From positions 1 through 13,147 of the forward strand of contig DATBFY010000681.1 in assembly GCA_036558265.1 (NCBI GenBank): 13,147 nt of DNA, read 5' to 3'. Source of the stretch: RYN-433 sp036558265. GTDB lineage: Bacteria > Planctomycetota > Phycisphaerae > Tepidisphaerales > Tepidisphaeraceae. Numbering within the stretch: the first letter of the stretch is position 1; each line of letters begins with the position of its first letter. The translations under genes were made by a program, and so were the position numbers. Of this stretch, positions 6,087-13,147 are shown one piece after another. The notes under the pieces were generated by a model that was given only the letters and a program-made list of their open reading frames with translations, searched no databases and was not told where the DNA came from.

Positions 6087-8972
6087 TTACTTCACCGTGA
6101 TCGGGAAGGGGGCGCTGTAGGTGATGTACTTGGCGCCGTTGACTGTCGTTTCGGCGCGGAGGACGGCCTCGCGCGTGCCCTTTTCGGCGGTGGGCTTGGG
6201 GCGGAATTCTAAAACGGCGGCAGGGGATTGCGCGGGTTTGAGCGTCACGGGCGTGAAGTCGAAGTTCTTCGTGAAGGGTTGGGGTTCTTTGGTCTTATCA
6301 TCGAGGCCCGTGGAGTAGCCTTCGAAACTGAGGCTGACGTCGCCGGCGAATCCCTCGGGGCGGTCGAGCAGGACGTCGAGCTTGGCGGCGCCGCCGACGG
6401 ACACGACCGGGGGAAACGGGGCGCCGCTCGTCTTGAGCGCGGCCAGCTCCTGGCGGGTCTTTAACAGCTCGGGGGCGATCGTGCGGTAGAAGGCGGCAAG
6501 GCTGTCGCTCTGTTCCTTGGTGCGCTTGTCGGCGGTGGTCTTGAGGACGGCCAGCAGCGCCGAGGGAATGCGCATGCTGTCATCGGGTTTCCCGGCGGAG
6601 GTCACCAGCAATCGGAAGCGGCCGATGATGTGCTGGGTGAACTTGGACGAGTGGTCGAGCGTGAAGGCCAGCGTCGTGTCGCCGCCGGGCAAGGCGGGCG
6701 ACTTGAGGCGGTAGGTGGCGACGTGGGTCTTGCCCGTCTCGGGGACGATGGCCCAGCCGCCGTCGGGCTTGCCGGGAGCGAGCGTGTCGGCGACGTCGAA
6801 GCCGGCTTGGTTGAAGTCGGCGGTGGCGGAGGCGAACTCGATCGGCTTGCCGGCGCCGGGATCGCGCGAGCCGGCGGGCAGGGCCGCCGCGCGGAAGGCG
6901 GTCAGGACGAAGTTGCCGTTGGGGGCGCGGCCGGGGCCGATCGTGTCGCTGGTGGCGATGGCCTCGAGGCGGATGGCGCGGATGCTGCCCTGGGCGACCT
7001 TCGCCAGGACGGTGTACTTGTCCACGCTCGGGACACGGTCTTTGGCGAGGATCGAGCCGTCGGGCTGGACCTGGAGGGGGATGCTGCTGCTGGCACGGGC
7101 CTCGATGACGTCGGCGATCTCCCAGGCGCGGGCTGGGTCGAAGGTCTTTTCCCACTTGGCCTGAGCCTCTGCGAGCTGGGGCGTGGAGGTGTTGAGGGTC
7201 TTTTCGAGCGCGGCGATTTTGGCGGCGCGAGCCTTGGGATCGGTCTCCATCGATGGCGGGCCGATGCGCGCGACGGCGATCGGGGCGGCGTCATGGATGG
7301 TAAGGTAGGCTTGGGGCACGACCTTGATGGCGGGGTCGGAAGAGGCGGTTTTCGTGACAACCTCGTCGCCGATCGCGCCGGTGGCGACGACGCTGAGCGG
7401 ATGGAAGCCGGTGGGGGCGTCGTTGGCGGCGGCGAGGGTGAAGACGCCGCTGCTGGGCTGGGTGGCGCTGGTGCGAAGTGGGCGGCAGGTGACGCCGGGG
7501 GGGAGCGGCCAAAGGGAGACGGTCACGTCACCGGCGAAGCCGCCGGTGCGGGTGACTTCCGCTCGGACGAGCGTGCGACCGCCGCGGTTGAGGCGAAGCG
7601 GCTCGGTGGCGTGGAGGGTGACGGCGAAGTCGGGCCTGGGCGCCTTGGGCGGGGCGATCGAGAGGCGATAACCGTAGGCGTCGCCGCCGTGGTCGGTCAG
7701 GTCGCGCACGCTGACCTGGTAGAGCTTGTCCTTCTCGGCGTTGAACTGGATGCGGGGGTCGGTGGCGGCGGGGGCGGCGGTGTCGTCGTTGCGCGCCAGG
7801 ATCGCGCTCTTCTCGTCCATGAGGGTCAACAGGGCGTCGAGCCGCGAGCCGAAGCGCGCGGCGACGACCTGGAGCACGAGCGGGCCGGCGGCGGGGGACT
7901 TGAACTTGAAGGTGTCGGTCTGGTTGGCCTTGGCGATGCAACCGTTGATGACCAGCGGCGGGGTGAGGGGGGCGGACGATGTGGTCGCCGCATCCTCGGT
8001 CATGTCGGGCAGATCGGAGACGGCGAAGGGGATGGGGTTGGCAAGGCCCGCGGGGGTGGGGGCGGCGAGGTCGCGCGTGGGGGCGAGGTCACCGGGGTCG
8101 AGGGCCATGCTCATCTTCTTCATGCCCGCGAGGTTCCGGCCGCGCAGCTCGACCGAGACCTGCTGCCCGCGCTGCCCGCCCAGGGGAAAGACCGCATCTA
8201 CATAAGGGATCTGGCCGCCGCGGATTTTGTAGGTGAAGTCGGGCCCGCCTTTGTACTGGAGGTCCTGGATGCGCAGGGTGTAGCGACCGGTGGCGGGGAC
8301 GGTGTAGTCGACCAGCGGGTCCAAGCCGTTGGTATCCTCGTCGTGAGCAACGCGGCGGCCGGCGGTATCGAGCAGGGTGAGCGAGGCGTCGAGCTTCGAT
8401 CCGGCGCGGAACGCGTGGACGTCGAAGATCAGGCGCTGGCCTTTCGTCGCGTCGATGGCGAAACAGTCGATGTCGAGGTCGGCCTGGATCTTGCCGGTGA
8501 TGATGGCGGGGAGGGTGACGGGCTGGGCTTCGCCTGGGGAGTTGTTGGGCTCGCGCTCGACGATGGGGGCGAGGTCGTCCACCAGGAGGATCAGCGGGCG
8601 CGTGACGCCATTGGGGGTGACCAGGCGAAGCTGACGCGGGCCCGGTGGGGCGTCGGGGCTGGCGGTGATGTCGATCGTCAGGTCGTTCGAGGGCTTGGTG
8701 GCGGGAGTGGGGTGGTGGATGGTGGCGAAGAGGCCGGAGTGGCCGGCGATCAGGACCTGCGAGGCGTCGGCGATGTGGTCGCCGGTGAGGGTGAGGTTGG
8801 CGGTATGGCCCCGTTGGACGACGTCGGGGGTGACCGAGCGCAGGGTGGGGACGGGTTGGGCGGGCGTGGCGCGGCTTGCGAAGAGAACCAGAAAGAACAG
8901 CAAGCCCGTAGCACGGGCGCCCCGCCCGTGACAGTGTTCAACGACCGGATTCTGAAAAGTACGTCTGGTCAT
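6087..8972 (-). CDS. Secreted PPC-domain protein with a discoidin-like DUF1553-associated module
   Basis: A 961-residue exported protein of the planctomycete PPC type. After a signal peptide (hydrophobic GLLFFLVLFA at 23-32, cleavage probably near ATPAQP), residues 42-130 resemble an IPT/TIG beta-sandwich. Residues about 136-250 are a first PPC domain (EREPNNSPGEAQPVTLP, then a GRYTLRIQD-type strand). About 255-300 looks like a second IPT-like segment and 335-440 a second PPC domain. About 450-555 and 855-961 are Ig-like strands. Residues 608-800 (AWEIADVIEARASSS, NGNFVL, GWAIVPETGKTH, IGRFRL) resemble the discoidin-like module usually found inside DUF1549/DUF1553 proteins. The architecture suggests binding, with no catalytic residues visible. 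It is last in a three-gene minus-strand operon, 77 bases after the DUF1501 gene. The start is uncertain: this ATG sits between two REP palindromes, and residues 15-22 are encoded by one of them. Confidence 0.85.
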   Translation of the reverse strand: MTRRTFQNPVVEHCHGRGARATGLLFFLVLFASRATPAQPVPTLRSVTPDVVQRGHTANLTLTGDHIADASQVLIAGHSGLFATIHHPTPATKPSNDLTIDITASPDAPPGPRQLRLVTPNGVTRPLILLVDDLAPIVEREPNNSPGEAQPVTLPAIITGKIQADLDIDCFAIDATKGQRLIFDVHAFRAGSKLDASLTLLDTAGRRVAHDEDTNGLDPLVDYTVPATGRYTLRIQDLQYKGGPDFTYKIRGGQIPYVDAVFPLGGQRGQQVSVELRGRNLAGMKKMSMALDPGDLAPTRDLAAPTPAGLANPIPFAVSDLPDMTEDAATTSSAPLTPPLVINGCIAKANQTDTFKFKSPAAGPLVLQVVAARFGSRLDALLTLMDEKSAILARNDDTAAPAATDPRIQFNAEKDKLYQVSVRDLTDHGGDAYGYRLSIAPPKAPRPDFAVTLHATEPLRLNRGGRTLVRAEVTRTGGFAGDVTVSLWPLPPGVTCRPLRTSATQPSSGVFTLAAANDAPTGFHPLSVVATGAIGDEVVTKTASSDPAIKVVPQAYLTIHDAAPIAVARIGPPSMETDPKARAAKIAALEKTLNTSTPQLAEAQAKWEKTFDPARAWEIADVIEARASSSIPLQVQPDGSILAKDRVPSVDKYTVLAKVAQGSIRAIRLEAIATSDTIGPGRAPNGNFVLTAFRAAALPAGSRDPGAGKPIEFASATADFNQAGFDVADTLAPGKPDGGWAIVPETGKTHVATYRLKSPALPGGDTTLAFTLDHSSKFTQHIIGRFRLLVTSAGKPDDSMRIPSALLAVLKTTADKRTKEQSDSLAAFYRTIAPELLKTRQELAALKTSGAPFPPVVSVGGAAKLDVLLDRPEGFAGDVSLSFEGYSTGLDDKTKEPQPFTKNFDFTPVTLKPAQSPAAVLEFRPKPTAEKGTREAVLRAETTVNGAKYITYSAPFPITVK
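8908..8932 (+). repeat. REP palindrome A (GTAG foot), within the PPC-protein leader codons
   Basis: The plus strand reads GTAG, then arm CACGGGCG (8912-8919), loop CCC, arm CGCCCGTG (8923-8930), then AC. The eight-base arms pair perfectly and are identical to those of copy B. A GTAG tetranucleotide at the 5' foot of a hairpin is the hallmark of REP elements mobilised by RAYT (TnpA-REP) transposases. On the minus strand it is translated as HGRGARAT (residues 15-22). Confidence 0.75.
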
Positions 8973-8991
8973 TCATCCCATCCAGAAGAAA

Positions 8992-9014
8992 CACGGGCGG
9001 GTCGCCCGTGCTAC
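8992..9014 (-). repeat. REP palindrome B (GTAG foot), inverted relative to copy A; possible terminator of the DUF1501 gene
   Basis: Read on the minus strand: GTAG (9014-9011), arm CACGGGCG, loop ACC, arm CGCCCGTG, then TTTCTTCT. The arms match copy A exactly and the orientation is inverted, so A and B form a doublet with both GTAG feet on the outside, spanning 107 bases. The T-rich run after the stem means the hairpin could also act as a partial intrinsic terminator between the DUF1501 and PPC genes. Confidence 0.75.
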
Positions 9015-9049
9015 GAAGCTTTTGGAAGATCCCTCACGCCCGGGGCGTT

Positions 9050-10522
9050 TCAACCGAACAATTCGTACACCGGGTCGGCCTTGACCAGTTCCCGGGGCTG
9101 GTTCAGGTGGTTGTAGACGATCGTGCCGGGGTCGATGCCCAGAGCGTGGTAGATGGTCGCCAGCATCTGGACGGGGTGGACCGGCTTGTCCTTCGGGGCT
9201 GAGCCGGTGGCGTCGGAGGAGCCGTAGACGCTGCCGCGGGTGACGCCCGCGCCGGCAACCAGGCACGTGTAGCAGTAGGGCCAGTGGTCGCGGCCGTCCT
9301 TGCTGTTGGAGTTGCCGCTGGTGGAGACGCCCAGCCGCGGGGCGCGGCCAAACTCGCCGATCGCCACGACCAGCGTCTCGGAGAGCATGCCGCGGGCGTC
9401 CATGTCTTCGAGCAGGGACGACAGGCCGCTGTCGAGCTTGGGACAGTGGAGGTTCTTCAAGGGGCCGAAGTTGGCGGCGTGCGTGTCCCAGGCGTCCACG
9501 GTGGGGTTGCCGTTGGCGACGGCGGGCCAGTTGACCTGAACGATGCGACTGCCGGCCTCGATCAGGCGGCGGGCCATCAGCAGCGACTGGCCGAACGTGT
9601 GCGTGCCGTACTTCTCGCGCGTCTCCTTCGATTCCTGTTCGAGGTCGAAGGCGTTGCGGGCCTTGCCGGAAATCACCAGGTCGAGCGCCTTCTGGTAATA
9701 GGTGTCCAGCGCACTGCCGGCGACGGCCTTCTCGATGTCCGGCATGGCGGCATCCACCTTTTTCAGCAGGTTCGCCCGGTGCTGCATGCGCTCCTTGGTG
9801 ACGTCGGCGCGCAGCGCCAGGTCATCGAGCTTCACTTTGCCCGCAGGGTCCTGGTACATGTAATAGGGGTCGTAGGCCGCGCCCAGGAAGCCGGCGGTGC
9901 CCCCCTTGCCGACGACGTTGGATTCCTGCAGCGGGCGCGGCAGCATGACGAAGGGGAGCATCGCCCCTTCGATGGGCTTCATCTTGGCGATGTTGCACCC
10001 GGCGCACGGAAAGTCATTGGGAGCGGGAGGTTCGAGCTGACCAGAAGGAGAAACGCGGTCAGGCGTGTACCCCGTCATCATCTGATAGATGGCCGCGGTG
10101 TGGTTGAAGAGGCCGGCGGGGGTGTAGTTGAGCGAGCGGATCAGCGTCGCCTTGTCCATCTGTTTGGCGAGCTTGGGCATGACCTCGGAGAGGTAAATAC
10201 CGTCCACAGCGGTCTTTATGGGCTTGAACTCGCCGCGAATCTCGGCGGGGGCCTCAGGCTTGGGGTCCCAGATGTCGAGATGACTGGGACCGCCCTGGAG
10301 GAAGATGAGGATGACGTTGTTGGCGCGTCCAAAGCCGGATTTTGCCGAATCTTTGCCGCCCTTAACGGCGGGTTTGCCGGCCTTGTCCTGGGCTTGGGCG
10401 GCCTGGAGCTGGAGGAGCTGGCCGAGACTCAGGCCGAAGAGGCCGGCGCCGCCGACGCGGAGGAGTTCGCGTCTGGAGAAGCCGTCACACGTGCTGCCGG
10501 GTTTGCCGGGAATGGAGAGCAT
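9050..10522 (-). CDS. Tat-exported DUF1501 protein (alkaline-phosphatase/sulfatase-like fold)
   Basis: A 490-residue protein of the DUF1501 family, which is greatly expanded in planctomycetes. The N-terminus carries a twin-arginine signal: SRRELLRVGGAGLFGLSLG at 16-34, with cleavage near AAQAQ at 41-45. Family landmarks are LIFLQGGPSHLDIWDPKP (72-89), VDAWDTH near 342-348, AIGEFGRAPRLG (387-398), GRDHWPYCYTCLVAGAG (410-426) and a C-terminal HPVQMLATIYHALGID segment. The aspartates and histidines of the GGPSHLD and DHW motifs resemble metal-site residues of the alkaline-phosphatase superfamily, but a catalytic role is not established for the family. Two CxxC pairs (173-176, 417-420) are notable. 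The ATG is preceded by GAGG about ten bases upstream; further in-frame extension to 10864 overlaps the neighbour and is rejected. It is the middle gene of the operon; the DUF1549/DUF1553 partner is 53 bases upstream. Confidence 0.9.
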   Translation of the reverse strand: MLSIPGKPGSTCDGFSRRELLRVGGAGLFGLSLGQLLQLQAAQAQDKAGKPAVKGGKDSAKSGFGRANNVILIFLQGGPSHLDIWDPKPEAPAEIRGEFKPIKTAVDGIYLSEVMPKLAKQMDKATLIRSLNYTPAGLFNHTAAIYQMMTGYTPDRVSPSGQLEPPAPNDFPCAGCNIAKMKPIEGAMLPFVMLPRPLQESNVVGKGGTAGFLGAAYDPYYMYQDPAGKVKLDDLALRADVTKERMQHRANLLKKVDAAMPDIEKAVAGSALDTYYQKALDLVISGKARNAFDLEQESKETREKYGTHTFGQSLLMARRLIEAGSRIVQVNWPAVANGNPTVDAWDTHAANFGPLKNLHCPKLDSGLSSLLEDMDARGMLSETLVVAIGEFGRAPRLGVSTSGNSNSKDGRDHWPYCYTCLVAGAGVTRGSVYGSSDATGSAPKDKPVHPVQMLATIYHALGIDPGTIVYNHLNQPRELVKADPVYELFG

Positions 10523-10546
10523 GTTGTTACCTCGGATCGAGGGACG

Positions 10547-10564
10547 CGGCCCGCAAGCGGGCCG
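10547..10564. repeat. Intergenic palindrome between DUF1549/DUF1553 and DUF1501 genes
   Basis: The plus strand has arms CGGCCCGC and GCGGGCCG around AA: a perfect eight-pair stem in a 53-base gap, between the stop of the first gene and the ribosome site of the second. It lacks a GTAG foot and a T-run, so it does not look like a REP of the 8908/8992 type or a classic terminator. It may stabilise mRNA or tune downstream expression. Confidence 0.6.
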
Positions 10565-10575
10565 GCTAAACGCGA

Positions 10576-13077
10576 TTAGCGATTGTACAAAAACGCGGGG
10601 CTGTTCATCAGGGCCCAGGCCAGGTCCTGGGCGTTGGCGATGCGCGCTGGGCCCTGGCCAAACTGCACTTGCGATTTTTCGGGGTCGGTCGCGTGGCGGC
10701 AGAGGATTGCCAGGTAGAGCGCGTCGGCGAGATGGGGGTCGTCGGGGATCGATCCGGCGAGTTGGGCGATTCGACCGTTGGGCTCGGCGACGGCCTGGCC
10801 GATCGTCGAGCCGTTCACAAGATTGATCGCGTGCGTGAGAGAGAAGTTGCTGGTGCGCTCGCACTCGCAGGCGCTGGTGCGTTTGGGGCGGCCGAAGAGG
10901 CCCAAGACGTCCATCCCTTCGACGATGCCGTCGGGGGCCTCGACCGCGCGGGTACCGACGGGCATGCCCTTGATCTGGGGGCGGTAGCCGGTGGCCATGG
11001 CGACGGCGTCAACCAGTTGCTCGGCCGAGAGGCGGCGCGGGCGGGCGTGGGAGAAGTTGATCTTGTCGTCCTCGTTCCACTTGTTGGACGCGACGGCGAG
11101 CTGATAGGTACGGCTCGTGGCGATCGTGCGCATCAGGTGGCGGACGTCGAGCTTGCTGGCGACGAAGTCCTTGGTGAGCGCGTCCAGGAGTTCGGCATTG
11201 CTGGGGGGGTTGCCGGCGCGGATGTCGTCCACGGGGTCGATGATGCCGATGCCGAAGAAGTAGCTCCAGACGCGGTTGGCCATCGACTTGGCGAAGTATG
11301 GGTTTTCCGTGCTGGTGAGCCAGTTGACCATGGGCTCGCGGCGATCGGCCGCCTTGCGGAAGTCCTCGGCCGAGCCGTAGGGAACCATCGGGTCAACAGG
11401 CGTCTTGGTCTTGGGGTGCAGTTGCACGCCGCCCGCGGGGTTCTCGTAAACGATCGTCTCCTCGGGAAGCGTGCCTTTCTTGAACGACAGGGCCGCGAAG
11501 TAGCTGGCGAAGTTGTAGTACTGCTTCTGGGTCCAGCGCTCGAAGGGGTGGTCGTGGCAATGGTTGCAGTTGAAGCGGACGCCAAGGAAGGTCTGGGTGA
11601 TGTCCTCGGTCGTCTTCTCCTGCGTCTTTTCGGGGGTTTGCAGGGCGCGGTAGTAGTTCACCTCGGGGTTGCGGTAACTGCTGCCTTTGGCGAGCAGCAG
11701 GTCGCGTACGAACTGGTCGTACGGGACGTCGGTGGCGATCTGGTCGCGCACCCAGCCGCGGAACATCCAGAGCGACTTGGTCCCCAGCGTCTTGGAGTTG
11801 GCCTGGAGGAGGTCGCACCACTTGTTGGTCCAGAACTCGACGAAGGCGTCGGAGGCAAGGAGCTCATCGACGAGCTTTTCGCGCTTGGCGCGGCTATCGG
11901 TCGGATCGGCGAGGAAGGCCTTGACGCGCTCGGGGGAGGGAGGCTGGCCGGTCAGGTCGAGCGAGGCGCGGCGGATGAAGTCGGCATCGGTGCACAGGTC
12001 CGACGGGCGGATCTTCATCTGCTGCCACTTCACCTTGGCGTGGGCGTCGATGAAGTTGTACTCGGGCACGTCCTGCCAGGCGTAGCCGGTGCGGTCGCCC
12101 ATGATGAAGACCTGGCGGGTGGCGTAGTTGCCCTCGTAGCGGACGAGGATCGCCGCCTCGCCGCGGCGGAGGGCCTTCATCGCGTTGTCCTTGACCTCCA
12201 GCACCTCGGTGTTGTTGGAGGAGATGACAGCCTCGTCGGTCACGTCACGCACCGAGCCGTCGGCGTAGTGGGCGCGGACGAGGATGTGGTGCGAGTCGCC
12301 GGGCATCGCCAGGTGGATCGTGCCCGGGATGACTTCGATCGAGGTCGCGCGAGCGGAGAGCGACTGCGACTTGGTTCCCTCGGCGATCCACTGCTTGAGG
12401 ATCGCGTAATATTCCGAATCGGTGCGCAGGACCTTGCCGCCCTCATGGGGCGCGCCACCGGCGGGCTTAAGCAGCATGAGGCTGTTGGCGGGATTCACGC
12501 GGTCGAAGCGGCGGCCTGAGAGATCCGCGATCAGGGCCTCGTAGTCGTAATCCGGGTCGTAGCCGCGGAGGGAAAGCTTGAAACCTTCCTTGCCCTTGGC
12601 GGCGCCGTGGCAGGTGCCGGCGTTGCAGCCGACCCTGGCCATGATCGGCTCGACGTCGCGGACGAAGCCGACTTCCTTGATGGCGGCGCTGGTGACGGTG
12701 ACCGGGAGCTTGGTCTCGAGTCCGCCGGCGGTAATAAGGACGTTCGTCTGGCCGGCTGCGCGGGGTTTGACCGCGCCACTGGGCGCCACAGAGACGACGT
12801 CGCCGACGGGGCGGAACGAGGCGGACGTCGTCACGTCTACGCGCTGGCCCGAATCAGTCTGGCCGAGCACCAGGACGCGCTGGACATCGCGGGCGTCATT
12901 GAGCGTGAGGGAGGGCGGGAGCAGTTGAAGCGAGACGATCTTTGGCGCGGCCGCGGAAGGCGAGGTTTCACCGGGCGAGAGCGCAACCAGGATCAACAGC
13001 GTCACCGCCAGGGGCAGAAGGATGTTCCGCACAGCGGAACGTACGGGTCGCGCGCCGGCCGGTTGGTTTGGGTCCAT
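10576..13077 (-). CDS. DUF1549/DUF1553 planctomycete protein with Ig-like domains and cytochrome-c-like motifs
   Basis: An 833-residue secreted or membrane-anchored protein. Residues 17-34 (RNILLPLAVTLLILVALS) are a signal peptide or anchor. Residues about 46-130 are an Ig-like (BIG2) domain. Residues 138-235 carry a cytochrome-c-like segment with CNAGTCHGAAKGKEGFKLSL starting at 151; its spacing is CX4CH rather than CX2CH, as in other members of this family as I recall them. Residues about 245-326 are a second Ig-like domain. About 340-540 is DUF1549, including a canonical CNHCH at 504-508 followed by DHPFERWTQ, and about 570-830 is DUF1553. Two haem sites would suggest electron transfer outside the cytoplasm, but haem binding is inferred only from the motifs. 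The ATG follows AGGAGA at good spacing. It is the first complete gene of the operon. Unlike many family members it lacks the discoidin-like module, which here sits in the PPC protein. Confidence 0.9.
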   Translation of the reverse strand: MDPNQPAGARPVRSAVRNILLPLAVTLLILVALSPGETSPSAAAPKIVSLQLLPPSLTLNDARDVQRVLVLGQTDSGQRVDVTTSASFRPVGDVVSVAPSGAVKPRAAGQTNVLITAGGLETKLPVTVTSAAIKEVGFVRDVEPIMARVGCNAGTCHGAAKGKEGFKLSLRGYDPDYDYEALIADLSGRRFDRVNPANSLMLLKPAGGAPHEGGKVLRTDSEYYAILKQWIAEGTKSQSLSARATSIEVIPGTIHLAMPGDSHHILVRAHYADGSVRDVTDEAVISSNNTEVLEVKDNAMKALRRGEAAILVRYEGNYATRQVFIMGDRTGYAWQDVPEYNFIDAHAKVKWQQMKIRPSDLCTDADFIRRASLDLTGQPPSPERVKAFLADPTDSRAKREKLVDELLASDAFVEFWTNKWCDLLQANSKTLGTKSLWMFRGWVRDQIATDVPYDQFVRDLLLAKGSSYRNPEVNYYRALQTPEKTQEKTTEDITQTFLGVRFNCNHCHDHPFERWTQKQYYNFASYFAALSFKKGTLPEETIVYENPAGGVQLHPKTKTPVDPMVPYGSAEDFRKAADRREPMVNWLTSTENPYFAKSMANRVWSYFFGIGIIDPVDDIRAGNPPSNAELLDALTKDFVASKLDVRHLMRTIATSRTYQLAVASNKWNEDDKINFSHARPRRLSAEQLVDAVAMATGYRPQIKGMPVGTRAVEAPDGIVEGMDVLGLFGRPKRTSACECERTSNFSLTHAINLVNGSTIGQAVAEPNGRIAQLAGSIPDDPHLADALYLAILCRHATDPEKSQVQFGQGPARIANAQDLAWALMNSPAFLYNR

Positions 13078-13092
13078 CTCGGTTGGTCTCCT

Positions 13093-13147
13093 TCACTTAA
13101 GCGCCGTCTGCGGGGCCGTGCTCAGGGGGACGGGCACGAACGCCGCC
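13093..13147 (-). CDS. Possible C-terminal end of an upstream gene (partial)
   Basis: On the minus strand a frame entering at the window edge runs AAFVPVPLSTAPQTALK and stops with TGA at 13095-13093. The next gene's AGGAGA ribosome site follows directly and its ATG is 15 bases after the stop, a spacing typical of operons. The other two frames also stop within this stretch, and only 17 codons are visible, so this may equally be a 5' leader. No function can be assigned. Confidence 0.35.
   Translation of the reverse strand, partial: AAFVPVPLSTAPQTALK

Noticed and set aside
6630..9116. An 828-residue open frame on the plus strand, antisense to the PPC-protein gene
   Set aside because: It is low-complexity (Gly/Val/Ala/Asp-rich) with no recognisable motif, and it mirrors the third-position GC bias of the real minus-strand gene, whose domains are clear.
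10523..10864. N-terminal extension of the DUF1501 protein upstream to 10864
   Set aside because: The extension overlaps the DUF1553 coding sequence and is Arg/Pro-rich. The ATG at 10522 has a ribosome site and directly precedes a Tat signal.
10669..12519. A 616-residue plus-strand frame antisense to the DUF1549/DUF1553 gene
   Set aside because: It is Val/Gly/Asp/Arg-rich shadow without motifs; the minus strand carries CX4CH, CNHCH, DUF1549 and DUF1553 signatures.
1..13147. CRISPR array, tRNA, rRNA, integrase or attachment sites
   Set aside because: No regularly spaced direct repeats, cloverleaf-like sequence, rRNA motifs or recombinase gene were seen; the tandem repeats present have 7-9 base units without spacers.

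Overview
The window looks like GC-rich chromosomal DNA of a planctomycete (Planctomycetota). The case rests on a head-to-tail trio of large secreted proteins that is characteristic of that phylum: a DUF1549/DUF1553 protein with cytochrome-c-like motifs, a Tat-exported DUF1501 protein and a PPC-domain protein. I cannot place it more finely. No rRNA, tRNA, CRISPR array, integrase or transposase gene was found.

Layout. (1) Positions 1-3916, minus strand: a two-gene sugar-nucleotide unit. A 282-residue GalU-like nucleotidyltransferase (3916-3068) is followed 9 bases later by a very long protein (3058 to beyond position 1, at least 1019 residues). That protein is one continuous frame joining a fucokinase-like GHMP sugar kinase to a eukaryotic-type (UGP2-like) UTP-sugar-1-phosphate uridylyltransferase. 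Kinase followed by pyrophosphorylase in one chain would take a free sugar to a nucleotide sugar. (2) 3917-4043: a divergent intergenic region. (3) 4044-6017, plus strand: a secreted alpha/beta-hydrolase with a GFSMGG nucleophile elbow and an uncharacterised C-terminal half. (4) 6018-6086: a short convergent gap. (5) 6087-13077, minus strand: the operon DUF1549/DUF1553 -> DUF1501 -> PPC-domain protein, probably an outer-compartment assembly. The last residues of another upstream gene may enter at 13147-13093.

The most unusual layer is repetitive DNA lying inside or next to coding sequence. Two inverted palindromes with GTAG feet (8908-8932 and 8992-9014) form a REP doublet (BIME) that straddles the start codon of the PPC-protein gene; one copy is translated into its leader. 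A TCTGCGTCC-type repeat (4076-4108) is translated as the hydrophobic core of the hydrolase signal peptide. A seven-base ACTCAGC tandem repeat (5403-5436) is translated inside the hydrolase between its two halves. A TCACGT(C/T)T repeat (928-953) is translated in the kinase-uridylyltransferase linker, with a decayed relative in the 3917-4043 gap. All family assignments come from reading motifs by eye; no database search was run.
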